From Geofilum rhodophaeum (lineage in GTDB: Bacteria; Bacteroidota; Bacteroidia; Bacteroidales; Marinilabiliaceae), in the NCBI RefSeq assembly GCF_002210225.1, contig NZ_MWUJ01000025.1, forward strand, positions 1-33,489: a stretch of DNA of 33,489 nt, read 5' to 3'. Below are positions 16,630 to 25,281 of this stretch, in pieces. Both the position numbers and the translations under genes were made by a program. Each line of letters opens with the position of its first letter. Within the stretch, counting starts at the first letter, position 1. The notes below the pieces were generated by a model, which did no database searches, had not been told where the DNA came from, and saw nothing but the letters and a program-made list of their open reading frames with translations.

Positions 16630-17832
16630 ATGCTGACTAAAAAACGCCCTTATTTGCTGAGCATGGTCCTTTCGGGCTTATTTTTTCTTGGTTGCGGCGG
16701 CGAAAAAGACGATCCGAACCCCACGCCCACCGACCCTGAAAACCCAACTGAAGCTACTGCTGCTTATTATCATGGGGTAGATTTGTCGTACGTCAATCAG
16801 GTAGAAGACAATGGCGGCATTTACCGCGATGATGAAGGAGAAGTTATTGAACCTTATATCTTTCTGGCACAAAAGGGAGCCAATCTGGCCCGTTTGCGCA
16901 TTTGGCATACCCCGGAAAACACGCGCGGCAACACCTACAGCGGATTAAAAGATGTTGAAAAGAGCATCAGACGGGCCAAGTTTGCCGGAATGCAGGTATT
17001 GCTCGACTTTCATTACTCCGACACCTGGGCCGATCCCAGTCACCAGGAAGTTCCAAAGGCCTGGGAGGCAATAAAAACCATTGATGTACTCAGTGATTCG
17101 GTTTATGCCTATACCTACAACACCCTGCTGCATCTGCATGAGGAGGGACTGTTGCCCGAATTGGTCCAAATAGGAAACGAAACCAATTGTGGAATGCTGC
17201 GCACCAATCTCCCCGATGGCTTTCCCAGTCTGGATGTTTGCAAGGGCAATTGGAGCAACTTTGGCGCCATTGTTAATGCGGGCATACAAGCGGTGCGCGA
17301 CATGGATGCACTGAGTGGAAAAAAGACCCAAATCATTTTGCATGTGGCCGACCCTAAAAACCTGGAATACTGGACACGGGATGTGATGGCCAAGGCAGGA
17401 GTGACCGACTTCGATATTATGGGCGTGTCGTTTTACCACATTTGGCACAACACCGTGAGTTTTGATGCATTACCGGCCCTCATCAGCAATTTACGAACAA
17501 GCCATAAAAAAGATTTTATGGTGGTGGAGACCGCCTATCCTTTTACCACGCAAAACAACGACAGCTACAACAACATTTATTACGACCAGGAGCCGGTGAA
17601 GGACTTCGCCTATTCGGTAGAAGGTCAGAAAGATTTCATGATTGCACTCAACCAAAACATGATGGATGCAGGGGCACTTGGCATCATCTACTGGGAACCG
17701 GCATGGATCAGCTCTACCATGAACGATGGCTGGGGAACCGGATCGTCGTGGGAGAACGTGGCCTTTTTTGATTTCCAGGGACGGGCTACCAGCGTACTGG
17801 ATTATCTGAATCACCCCTATCAAACAGAATAA
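16630..17832 (+). CDS. GH53 endo-beta-1,4-galactanase lipoprotein
   Basis: A 400-residue lipoprotein (lipobox FLGC, Cys22) with a linker rich in proline and aspartate, then a complete GH53 TIM barrel from about residue 45. Family motifs are YYHGVDLSYVNQVEDNGG (46-63), ARLRIWHTP, LLDFHYSDTWADPSHQ (124-139), the acid/base Glu184 in QIGNETNCGML, MGVSFYHIWH, and the nucleophile Glu300 in VVETAYPF. The C-terminal IIYWEPAWI is also typical. GH53 enzymes cut internal beta-1,4-galactosyl bonds in pectic galactan and type I arabinogalactan. The lipid anchor and GGEKDD after the cysteine suggest surface exposure in Bacteroidota. It opens the PUL operon, 2 bp before the next gene. Confidence 0.96.
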   Translation: MLTKKRPYLLSMVLSGLFFLGCGGEKDDPNPTPTDPENPTEATAAYYHGVDLSYVNQVEDNGGIYRDDEGEVIEPYIFLAQKGANLARLRIWHTPENTRGNTYSGLKDVEKSIRRAKFAGMQVLLDFHYSDTWADPSHQEVPKAWEAIKTIDVLSDSVYAYTYNTLLHLHEEGLLPELVQIGNETNCGMLRTNLPDGFPSLDVCKGNWSNFGAIVNAGIQAVRDMDALSGKKTQIILHVADPKNLEYWTRDVMAKAGVTDFDIMGVSFYHIWHNTVSFDALPALISNLRTSHKKDFMVVETAYPFTTQNNDSYNNIYYDQEPVKDFAYSVEGQKDFMIALNQNMMDAGALGIIYWEPAWISSTMNDGWGTGSSWENVAFFDFQGRATSVLDYLNHPYQTE

Positions 17833-17834
17833 GG

Positions 17835-18896
17835 ATGAGCTACGAAGGGATGCTGAAGATTCTGCTTGCAGGCAGCTTTTTGTTGAGTGCCTGTATGCAG
17901 AATGCAAACATAAAAGAAGCGTCGAAACCGGCCGAAGGCACTGAGACATTAGTGGCGGTGCCCGATTCGGCATCGTTGCGCAGCATTGCCTACATCCCCG
18001 TTTTTCCCTATAATTTGAGGCAGGCGCCCCTTAGCGCTTACCAAAGGGATTTGAGAATGATAAAAAGGGCTGGATTCAATGCCATCAGTTACCGGGGGGA
18101 AGACTGTTCCCCGGCTCCCGACTTACTAAAAGCATTGGAAAAAGAGCACTTAGTGCTGACCACAAAGGAGGAGGTCGGCACAGTGTTGTTTGTAGACACC
18201 GTGCTCCAAAACACAGGAACCAGCGAAGCACTGACCGATGTATTTCGACGAAAAAGAGAGAGCTACTTTCTCAGTAAAAGTCAAAATGGCAGCACTCAAC
18301 AGGAACTGTCTCCATTTGTACACATTCACCATTTTAATCGACAATCCGATGGACGAAAAGTGAAGGTGTACAGCAATTGCCAGGAGGTGGAACTGATTGT
18401 AAACGGATTAGCCTACGGACGACAAAGGCCTGATTCCTACTCCGAGGTGGCCCATTTGCAACAGCCCCCTTTCACCTTCATGCTCGACGAGTTTCACCCG
18501 GGAACGCTAGAAGCTCAAGGGTTTATAAACAACCAGGCTGTGGTATCGACCTCGGTTCGTACCCCCTTAAAAGCGCACAGCTTAAAATTGGAGATCAACG
18601 ACCAGGGCTTGGCTGCACAAACCCATGGCGACTTGTTGGTGGTACATGCCCACTTGTCCGATGTCCAAGGGACCCTGGTACCTGAATCGGAACAGGAGGT
18701 CCTCTTTAGGGTGGGTGGCGATGCCATACTGCTCGGTCCCAACCCTGCCAAAAGTACAGCCGGCACCGCATCGGTCTTTTTACAAACCGGTTTGGAACAA
18801 CAAATTGAACTGGTGGCCACCTGCGCCACCCTTCCAATACCAACGCAAACGATTCACCTTAAACTTCAAAATCACTTATCTGATGAAAAACAGTAA
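17835..18896 (+). CDS. Miniature GH2-derived lipoprotein lacking most of the catalytic barrel
   Basis: A 353-residue lipoprotein (LLSAC, Cys20). Residues about 65-112 resemble the start of a GH2 TIM barrel (LSAYQRDLRMIKRAGFNAIS, SPAPDLLKALEKEHLVLTTK). Within about 25 residues the sequence jumps to what follows the barrel in GH2 enzymes: SEALTDVFRRKRESYFLSKS (130-149), then a DUF4982-like domain (VKVYSNCQEVELIVNG, PPFTFMLDEFHPGTLEAQGF) and an Ig-like domain (LLVVHAHLSDVQGTLVPES). The roughly 250-residue core holding both catalytic glutamates and the N-terminal jelly-roll are absent. The frame is clean, so this is a compact protein and not an obvious pseudogene. It starts 2 bp after GH53 and overlaps SusC by 14 bp. 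It cannot be an active GH2. A surface glycan-binding role is a guess from context. Met6 is an alternative start. Confidence 0.75.
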   Translation: MSYEGMLKILLAGSFLLSACMQNANIKEASKPAEGTETLVAVPDSASLRSIAYIPVFPYNLRQAPLSAYQRDLRMIKRAGFNAISYRGEDCSPAPDLLKALEKEHLVLTTKEEVGTVLFVDTVLQNTGTSEALTDVFRRKRESYFLSKSQNGSTQQELSPFVHIHHFNRQSDGRKVKVYSNCQEVELIVNGLAYGRQRPDSYSEVAHLQQPPFTFMLDEFHPGTLEAQGFINNQAVVSTSVRTPLKAHSLKLEINDQGLAAQTHGDLLVVHAHLSDVQGTLVPESEQEVLFRVGGDAILLGPNPAKSTAGTASVFLQTGLEQQIELVATCATLPIPTQTIHLKLQNHLSDEKQ

Positions 18897-21825
18897 CAAC
18901 AGACGATGGGGTTTGCTCTTCTTTTTATGGAGCATGGCCCTGGTGCTATCGGCACAACAAAGAACGGTGACCGGCACCATTACCGAAGCCGGAAGCATGG
19001 AGCCCATACCGGGAGCTGCCGTGGTAGTTGAGGGCTCCACCAGGGGTGCGGTGACCAACATAGACGGTCAGTACTCAATTTCAGTAAGCGACAGCGATAC
19101 CTTAATGGTCTCCTACCTGGGTTTTCAGACGCAGCGGGTGCCTGTTTCGGGTCGATTTAGGATCGATTTTGAACTGCAACCGGAATTCATCAGTTTCGAC
19201 GAGGTGGTGGTCATTGGCTACGGGATGCAGCGCAAGGGCGACCTTACGGGCGCCGTTTCGAACGTCAGCAGCAAGGACTTTAATCAGGGCATCATTGGCT
19301 CTCCCGAACAATTGATCAACGGCAAGGTATCGGGGGTACAGATCACATCGGGCGGGGGTTCACCCACGGCCGGATCAACCATACGAATAAGGGGTGGCGC
19401 GTCACTTAATGCCAGCAACGATCCGCTGATTGTACTCGACGGTGTTCCCCTCGAATCGGGCGGAATCAGTGGTAATAGCAACAATTTCCTGAGTCTGATC
19501 AATCCCAACGACATCGAAAGCATGACGGTTTTAAAAGATGCTTCGGCCACAGCCATTTACGGCTCCAGAGCATCCAACGGTGTTATCCTGATTACCACCA
19601 AAAAAGGTGAAGGGGGCAAAACTCGTCTAAATTTCAGCACAACCAATTCGCTGCAGATGAAAACCAAGCTGCCCGAAATGTTGTCGGCCGAAGAATTTCG
19701 CACAGTAGTAAACAACTTTGGTTCAGCTGACCAACAGGCTTTGCTGGGCAGCCAAAACACCAACTGGAACGACGAGATATACCAAATGGCCTTTGGCACC
19801 GACAACAACTTCAGCATGTCGGGCGAAGCCTATCAACTGCCCTACCGCTTTTCCATAGGCTATTACAATCAAAATGGAATATTGAAATACGACCAGGCGG
19901 AAAGGATTACAGGAAGCCTGTCGCTTTCACCAGCGCTCTTTGATGACCACCTGAAACTGAATCTCGGATTAAAGGGCTCACTCAACAACAACCAATTTGC
20001 GGCCACCGATGCCATTTGGGCGGCAACGACTTTTAATCCCACGCAGCCTGTTTATTCACAAAATGAGAATTTTGGCGGCTACAACGAAGCCATTAACAGC
20101 GATGGAAGTCCTGTAACCTCCGGCGTCATCAATCCGGCGTCTCTGGTTGAATTTTACAACTCATCCAGTACCATTCAACGGCTCATCACCAACCTGGATA
20201 TTAACTATCGGTTTCATTTTTTACCAGATTTACGTTGGCAAACCACCCTGGGCTACGATTTTGCCAAGGGAGAGGGAGACGTTTATGTCCCCGATTTTGC
20301 CGCTCAATACTACGTTTCCGGCGGTCGCGATTACAGCTATGGGCCCGAGGAAAAAGAAAACCGACTGTTGACCACTTACCTGAACTATAACAGAGATTTA
20401 ACCGGGATCAACAGTACGCTGGATCTAACTGCTGGTTACGACTACCAAAGCTGGAAGAGCAACTCGCCCTTTTTCGATGAGCTGAATGTGGCAGGGGTTT
20501 CACAAAACCCCATTAAAGCCGAAGATCAGCGGCATGTTTTGCTCTCGTATTACGGCCGCGCCAATTACTCCTTGGCCTCCAAATATCTGGTCACAGCAAC
20601 CATTCGTCGGGATGGGACTTCGCGTTTCAGCGAAGAAAACCGTTGGGGCACCTTCCCTTCTCTGGCGCTTGCCTGGCGCTTGTCCGAAGAAGGTTTTTTG
20701 CGCCATGTTCAAGCTTTGAGCAACCTTAAACTACGTGCCAGCTACGGTATTACCGGTCAACAGGAAGGCATTGGCAACTACGGCTACCTACCTGTGTACA
20801 CCATCAGTCAAACCGGCGCCCAGTACATTTTTGGCAACACGCCAGTCAACACCTACCGACCCGAAGCTTATGTAGCCGACTTGAAATGGGAAACAACCAA
20901 AGCTTTCAACTACGGACTCGACTTTGGCTTTTTCAACAATCGCCTGTCGGGTTCGGTAGAATACTATACCCGAAAAACGGAGGACTTGTTGGCCCGTGTA
21001 CCCTCCCCGGCGGGAACAAACTTCGACAAAATCATTTTGACCAATGTGGGCAATGTGGACAGCGAGGGCTGGGAGGTGAGCTTGATGGCGACACCCGTAG
21101 CCACGGATGATTGGGGATGGGACCTGAGTGTAAATGCCACCTGGCTAAGCCAGACCATTAAAAACCTGTCGATTATAGATGGCGCCGAAATCACAAACAC
21201 TTCGGTTGGCCCAACCATCGACAGCTACTATTTTCAGGTCCTGACCGAAGGCTATGCACCCAATATGTTTTACGTGTACCACCAACTGTACGATGAGCAA
21301 GGCAGTCCCATTGAAGGGGCTTATGCCGATGTAGACCGCAACGACTTAATCAACACCGACGACTTGTACCGCTACCATTCGCCTGCGCCTGATTACATCC
21401 TGGGTTTCAGCACCTCTTTGCGTTACAAAAAATGGAGCATGAGTACCAGCTTACGGGCCAACCTGGGCAATTATGTGTACAACGGTATGGCCATGAATAC
21501 TGGCGCATTGGGCACCATGTCGTACAACGCCTACCAGCTGAACAACCTGCACACCAGCTTCTTAAAAACGGGATTCAACAGTCGCCAATACTTGTCGGAC
21601 TACTATGTGGAAAATGCCTCCTTCCTGAAAATGGACAATCTGACCGTAGGTTATAACTTCGGCGAAATTGCTCACCGTATTAATCTGAACATGAGCGCCA
21701 TGGTGCAAAACGTCTTTACCCTGACCGAGTACAGCGGTGTAGATCCGGAAGTCCCGAATGGCATGGACCTTTCCTTTTATCCACGTCCCCGCATTTTTTC
21801 ACTGAATCTGGGACTGCAGTTTTAA
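18883..21825 (+). CDS. SusC-type TonB-dependent outer-membrane transporter
   Basis: A 980-residue outer-membrane transporter of the SusC/RagA family. A signal peptide (1-24) is followed by a carboxypeptidase-regulatory-like domain (TVTGTITEAGSMEPIPGAAV ... NIDGQYSISV, about 27-113). The SusC signature FDEVVVIGYGMQRKGDLTGA comes next, then the plug (SIRIRGGAS-like STIRIRGGASLNASNDPLIV and VLKDASATAIYGSRASNGVI) and a long beta-barrel ending in an aromatic residue (NLGLQF). SusC imports oligosaccharides with TonB energy under the SusD lid. The start is ATG at 18883. The frame is open further upstream, but that part lies inside the previous gene and lacks a signal peptide. The 14-bp overlap with the mini-GH2 gene implies translational coupling. 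Confidence 0.96.
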   Translation: MKNSNNRRWGLLFFLWSMALVLSAQQRTVTGTITEAGSMEPIPGAAVVVEGSTRGAVTNIDGQYSISVSDSDTLMVSYLGFQTQRVPVSGRFRIDFELQPEFISFDEVVVIGYGMQRKGDLTGAVSNVSSKDFNQGIIGSPEQLINGKVSGVQITSGGGSPTAGSTIRIRGGASLNASNDPLIVLDGVPLESGGISGNSNNFLSLINPNDIESMTVLKDASATAIYGSRASNGVILITTKKGEGGKTRLNFSTTNSLQMKTKLPEMLSAEEFRTVVNNFGSADQQALLGSQNTNWNDEIYQMAFGTDNNFSMSGEAYQLPYRFSIGYYNQNGILKYDQAERITGSLSLSPALFDDHLKLNLGLKGSLNNNQFAATDAIWAATTFNPTQPVYSQNENFGGYNEAINSDGSPVTSGVINPASLVEFYNSSSTIQRLITNLDINYRFHFLPDLRWQTTLGYDFAKGEGDVYVPDFAAQYYVSGGRDYSYGPEEKENRLLTTYLNYNRDLTGINSTLDLTAGYDYQSWKSNSPFFDELNVAGVSQNPIKAEDQRHVLLSYYGRANYSLASKYLVTATIRRDGTSRFSEENRWGTFPSLALAWRLSEEGFLRHVQALSNLKLRASYGITGQQEGIGNYGYLPVYTISQTGAQYIFGNTPVNTYRPEAYVADLKWETTKAFNYGLDFGFFNNRLSGSVEYYTRKTEDLLARVPSPAGTNFDKIILTNVGNVDSEGWEVSLMATPVATDDWGWDLSVNATWLSQTIKNLSIIDGAEITNTSVGPTIDSYYFQVLTEGYAPNMFYVYHQLYDEQGSPIEGAYADVDRNDLINTDDLYRYHSPAPDYILGFSTSLRYKKWSMSTSLRANLGNYVYNGMAMNTGALGTMSYNAYQLNNLHTSFLKTGFNSRQYLSDYYVENASFLKMDNLTVGYNFGEIAHRINLNMSAMVQNVFTLTEYSGVDPEVPNGMDLSFYPRPRIFSLNLGLQF

Positions 21826-21855
21826 TTTGGAAAAAACACCTAATAAAGAGCTAAA

Positions 21856-23448
21856 ATGAAAAAAATAAAGATATTTTCCGTGGTGTTGGCAGCTTTGGCT
21901 ACCTTTTCGGCCTGCACCAACGACCTTGAGCAATATCCCAATATTGAGGAGACCTCTAAAACGGTTTACGACCAACCCGAAAACTACCTAAGTGCACTGG
22001 CCAAGTGTTACGCTTCTTTTGTCACTGCAGGACAAGGTAAAGGGGGCGAAGATGAAGATTTGAGCAGCAACAACGGCTACGATTACATGCGTTGCTATTT
22101 TAATATGCAGGAGGCGGGAACCGACGAACTGGGCTCTACCTGGATCGAGGGGGACAACATTGGAAACCTCACTTACCTGAGCTGGGACGCGCAGGATTCC
22201 TGGGTAGCAGATATGTACTACCGTTCGTACTATTCCATTTCGCTGTGTAATGAGTTCTTAAAAAACAGTACCGACGAACGCATTGCCGGCTTTGGGGAGT
22301 CCGACCAGGAAAACATTCGCAGGTACCGTGCAGAAGCACGCTTTTTGCGTGCACTGGCCTATTTTCATGCCATGGATCTTTTCCACCACATTCCGTTTGC
22401 CGACGAAAGTCTAATTGGCAGCTCGCAATTGCCGGAGCGCTGGGAGGCGAAGGATATTTTTAACTTTTTGGAAACCGAGCTGAAAGCCGTTGGTGAAATA
22501 TTGCCCTCAGCGGCCAATACCGAGTACGGACGTACACCGCGTGGAGCAGCCTGGATGCTTCTGGCCCGCATGTACTTAAATGCGGAGACTTATGGGGCCG
22601 GCGAGCACTATGAAGCTTGTATGACCTATGCGCAAAAGGTGCTGGACGAAGGTTATGCCCTGGAGCCCGATTACAACAAACTTTTTAATGCCGATAACCA
22701 TAAGCGGGTGGGCGCAGGCCAGGAAATTATTTTTCCGCTGGTGGTGGACAGCCGCAATGTTGTTTCCTGGGGCGCCACTACCTACCTGGCTTGTGGACAG
22801 GTAGATACCGACTTTGGTCCGGCAGCTGAAACCCTTGGAGTAGCCAGTGCCTGGAGTATGTTTAGGGTACGTGGCGAAATTCCGGCCTTGTTTGAAGGCA
22901 GCACCGACGATCGGGCGCTCTTTTATTCCGAAGGCCAGAATCAATATATGGATGGTGGCGTAAGCGACCGCAGTGGAGGTTTTTTTGTGGTAAAATGGGA
23001 CAACCGTGCCGACGACGGCACGGTGGCTTCGGACACAGATACCGACGGGGTGGACATCGATTTTCCGCTATTCCGCCTGGCCGATGCCTATCTGATGTAT
23101 GCCGAAGCGGCTTTGAGAAGCAATACCGGTCTTGATCAGGCCCTGGACCTGGTTAACGAACTGCGCATCAACCGAAATGCACCTGAAGTCAGTCTGAACG
23201 ACCTGAGTGCTACGGTGGATGGCATTCCTTTTAAATTCTTTTTGGACGAAAGGGGAAGAGAGCTGTATTGGGAGGCGGTGCGACGCACGGACCTGATTCG
23301 TTTCGACGCCTTTACAAGCGACAAATACCTTTGGCAATGGAAGGGCGGAGTAAAAGACGGCAAGGCTGTAGATCAACGCTACCGCATCTACCCCATTCCG
23401 GCCACAGAGCTGTCGGCCAACCCCAACCTTTTTAATGAAGATTACTAA
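21856..23448 (+). CDS. SusD-type glycan-binding lipoprotein
   Basis: A 530-residue lipoprotein (TFSAC, Cys20) of the SusD/RagB family. The N-terminal segment CTNDLEQYPNIEETSKTVYD and the TPR-like helices are typical (RYRAEARFLRALAYFHAMDL at about 156-175; RGAAWMLLARMYLNAE). The C-terminal region has FPLFRLADAYLMYAEAALRS, ALDLVNELRINRN and the family hallmark LDERGRELYWEAVRRTDLIR. SusD caps the SusC barrel and binds the incoming oligosaccharide on the cell surface. Given the GH53 upstream, galacto-oligosaccharide is the expected ligand. It lies 30 bp after SusC, and the next lipoprotein gene starts 17 bp after its stop. Confidence 0.96.
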   Translation: MKKIKIFSVVLAALATFSACTNDLEQYPNIEETSKTVYDQPENYLSALAKCYASFVTAGQGKGGEDEDLSSNNGYDYMRCYFNMQEAGTDELGSTWIEGDNIGNLTYLSWDAQDSWVADMYYRSYYSISLCNEFLKNSTDERIAGFGESDQENIRRYRAEARFLRALAYFHAMDLFHHIPFADESLIGSSQLPERWEAKDIFNFLETELKAVGEILPSAANTEYGRTPRGAAWMLLARMYLNAETYGAGEHYEACMTYAQKVLDEGYALEPDYNKLFNADNHKRVGAGQEIIFPLVVDSRNVVSWGATTYLACGQVDTDFGPAAETLGVASAWSMFRVRGEIPALFEGSTDDRALFYSEGQNQYMDGGVSDRSGGFFVVKWDNRADDGTVASDTDTDGVDIDFPLFRLADAYLMYAEAALRSNTGLDQALDLVNELRINRNAPEVSLNDLSATVDGIPFKFFLDERGRELYWEAVRRTDLIRFDAFTSDKYLWQWKGGVKDGKAVDQRYRIYPIPATELSANPNLFNEDY

Positions 23449-23465
23449 TACTAAACCTGATAAAG

Positions 23466-25154
23466 ATGAAACGATTCATTAAATATATTCCGGCGCTTTT
23501 TCTTTTGCTGGCTTTGGCAGCCTGCGAAAAAGATGGCGATTTAATTACGGTTTCGGGTTTCGAGGCCGGCCAATTAACAGCCAACAACAACACGGTAGAA
23601 ATTACGGCCGACAATCAGGAAGCTGCGGTTTTGGCGCTTGGCTGGACCGAAAGCGAACTGGTTCTGAGCGATCCTTCTATGAAGGCGCCCTCCTCCATTC
23701 CGCTGGTTGAAATAGAAGTTTCGGCCAGCGAGGACTTTGCCTCATTCAGCATCGTGAGTCCCAGCGGCAACCCGCACACCTTAAAGGGCTTGGCTTTAAA
23801 CACGCTGGCTCTGGAATTGGGTCTGGAAGCAGGAACGGCTGCCCCACTGTATTTCCGGGCCAATATGGCTCTGGGTAAAAACACCGATGCGGTTTACAGC
23901 AACATTTTAACTGTTGCGGTTACACCCTTTGAGACCGACATGAGCAAAGGCTTTATTGTGAATGCAGAGGGAGAAGCCAGCGGCTATTTGTACTCGCCCA
24001 ACAGCAATGGCGTTTACAGTGGGTTTATGAATGCTACAGCCTGGGGCAACTGGTTTATGAAGGAAGGCGACGGAACCCTATGGGGCAATGTGGGTGAGGA
24101 CGGCAACGAATTTCGCCTGAGCAGCGAAACAGCCAGCCACTGGAACCTATGGTTTCCGGGAGTAGGTGGTTGCTACCTCAGCACCGTTAACACCTTAGAT
24201 GGCGAATGGTCGGCCACTTTATTGCAGGGATTACAAGCCAGCGGCGATATTGCCGGAGATTTCACTTACCTAAAGGCTGAAACCGCCTGGATGTTGACCT
24301 TTACTGCGGAGACTGCCGGAGCCTCCTTTACCGTTGGCAGCAGCACAAAAACCTACAACGTGAGTACCGGCACCAACGATGAAGCGGCTGCAGATGGTGA
24401 GATTAATTTTATACCGACCAGCGACAACAAGCTGGACTACCAGCTCACCGAAAGCGGCAGCAGCTTTACCGTAAATGAGGCAGGTACCTATACCCTGACC
24501 CTTCACCTGGCCGATCCAGCCAACCTTCGTTATACCCTCGAACAGGGCGAGGTTGTGATTGAAGACCCCATCAGCGACAAACTGTACCTGCCTGGTATCG
24601 ACGATTTGATTCGCGGAGGGTGGACTTTCGACACGTATCTGCGTCTTCAGAGCGACCTGGACTCTACTTTTGCTGGTATTGTTAATGTAGATTCCGAATG
24701 GGGCTATGTGATGATGCTGGAAGCTGAAAACTGGGGCAGCGAATACAAGCAAGGCGAAACAGCGGGCTCCCTGATGCCTCCGCCATCTGAGGCAGGGAAC
24801 ATTGCTGCTCCGGAAGCGGGACTCTGGCTGATTGAGACCGACCTAAAAAACCTCAGTTATCAATATACCGAAGTAAGCGAAGTGGGCTACAGCGGCCTCA
24901 ACGACGATTGGGCAGACATTAGTCTCCTGACTGCTGGTGAAACCCCGGGCGTTTTTACGGCTGAAGTCAGCATCAGCGCACCCTCTGAGTGGGGTTTCCA
25001 AATCCTGTTGAACAACGACTGGAACCTGATTTTCGGTGCCGACGAAGGTGGTCTTTTATACAAGGGCGCCAACATCAACTACGATCTGGAAAACGGCAAC
25101 TATTTGCTGAAGGTGGATTTCAACACACACAGCATCACCTTTGAAGCTATATAA
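23466..25154 (+). CDS. SusE/SusF-type surface glycan-binding lipoprotein
   Basis: A 562-residue lipoprotein (LALAAC, Cys20). The N-terminal SusE-like Ig domain (about 24-155) carries the usual AAVLALGWTESELV and EVSASEDFASFSIV strands. Two or three beta-rich domains follow, with carbohydrate-binding-like repeats rich in tryptophan and tyrosine (GYLYSPNSNGVYSGFMNA, ASHWNLWFPGVGGCY, and later KLYLPGIDDLIRGGWTFDTY, SEWGFQILLNNDWNLIFG). In SusE/SusF these modules bind polysaccharide at the surface and help retain it for the endo-enzyme. I expect the ligand to be galactan from the gene's place after SusD. It ends the operon, and a strong terminator follows 18 bp beyond the stop. Confidence 0.88.
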   Translation: MKRFIKYIPALFLLLALAACEKDGDLITVSGFEAGQLTANNNTVEITADNQEAAVLALGWTESELVLSDPSMKAPSSIPLVEIEVSASEDFASFSIVSPSGNPHTLKGLALNTLALELGLEAGTAAPLYFRANMALGKNTDAVYSNILTVAVTPFETDMSKGFIVNAEGEASGYLYSPNSNGVYSGFMNATAWGNWFMKEGDGTLWGNVGEDGNEFRLSSETASHWNLWFPGVGGCYLSTVNTLDGEWSATLLQGLQASGDIAGDFTYLKAETAWMLTFTAETAGASFTVGSSTKTYNVSTGTNDEAAADGEINFIPTSDNKLDYQLTESGSSFTVNEAGTYTLTLHLADPANLRYTLEQGEVVIEDPISDKLYLPGIDDLIRGGWTFDTYLRLQSDLDSTFAGIVNVDSEWGYVMMLEAENWGSEYKQGETAGSLMPPPSEAGNIAAPEAGLWLIETDLKNLSYQYTEVSEVGYSGLNDDWADISLLTAGETPGVFTAEVSISAPSEWGFQILLNNDWNLIFGADEGGLLYKGANINYDLENGNYLLKVDFNTHSITFEAI

Positions 25155-25172
25155 GCCCTTTACACTGGGATA

Positions 25173-25200
25173 AGAAACAGGGGCTCAGGCCCCTGTTTCT
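25173..25200 (+). terminator. Strong intrinsic terminator of the GH53-SusCDE operon
   Basis: A perfect 12-bp stem, AGAAACAGGGGC (25173-25184) with GCCCCTGTTTCT (25189-25200), around a TCAG tetraloop and followed by TTAACTT. It lies 18 bp after the SusE-like stop and separates the operon from the next hydrolase gene. Confidence 0.85.
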
Positions 25201-25281
25201 TTAACTTCACACAGGCAACTTTTTTGTAAGGGTAAAGAAAGTGCCCGAATTTTGTATCTTCCTCTTTAAAAGGTAAACACC

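Noticed and set aside
18625-18882. A long N-terminal extension of SusC
   Set aside because: The frame is open, but it lies inside the mini-GH2 gene and has no signal peptide; ATG at 18883 begins a clear signal sequence.
25255-25262. TATCTTCC as a promoter for the clan GH-A gene
   Set aside because: It matches only part of TAnnTTTG, and the nearest TTTG lies 28 bp upstream, outside the usual spacing, so I did not annotate it.
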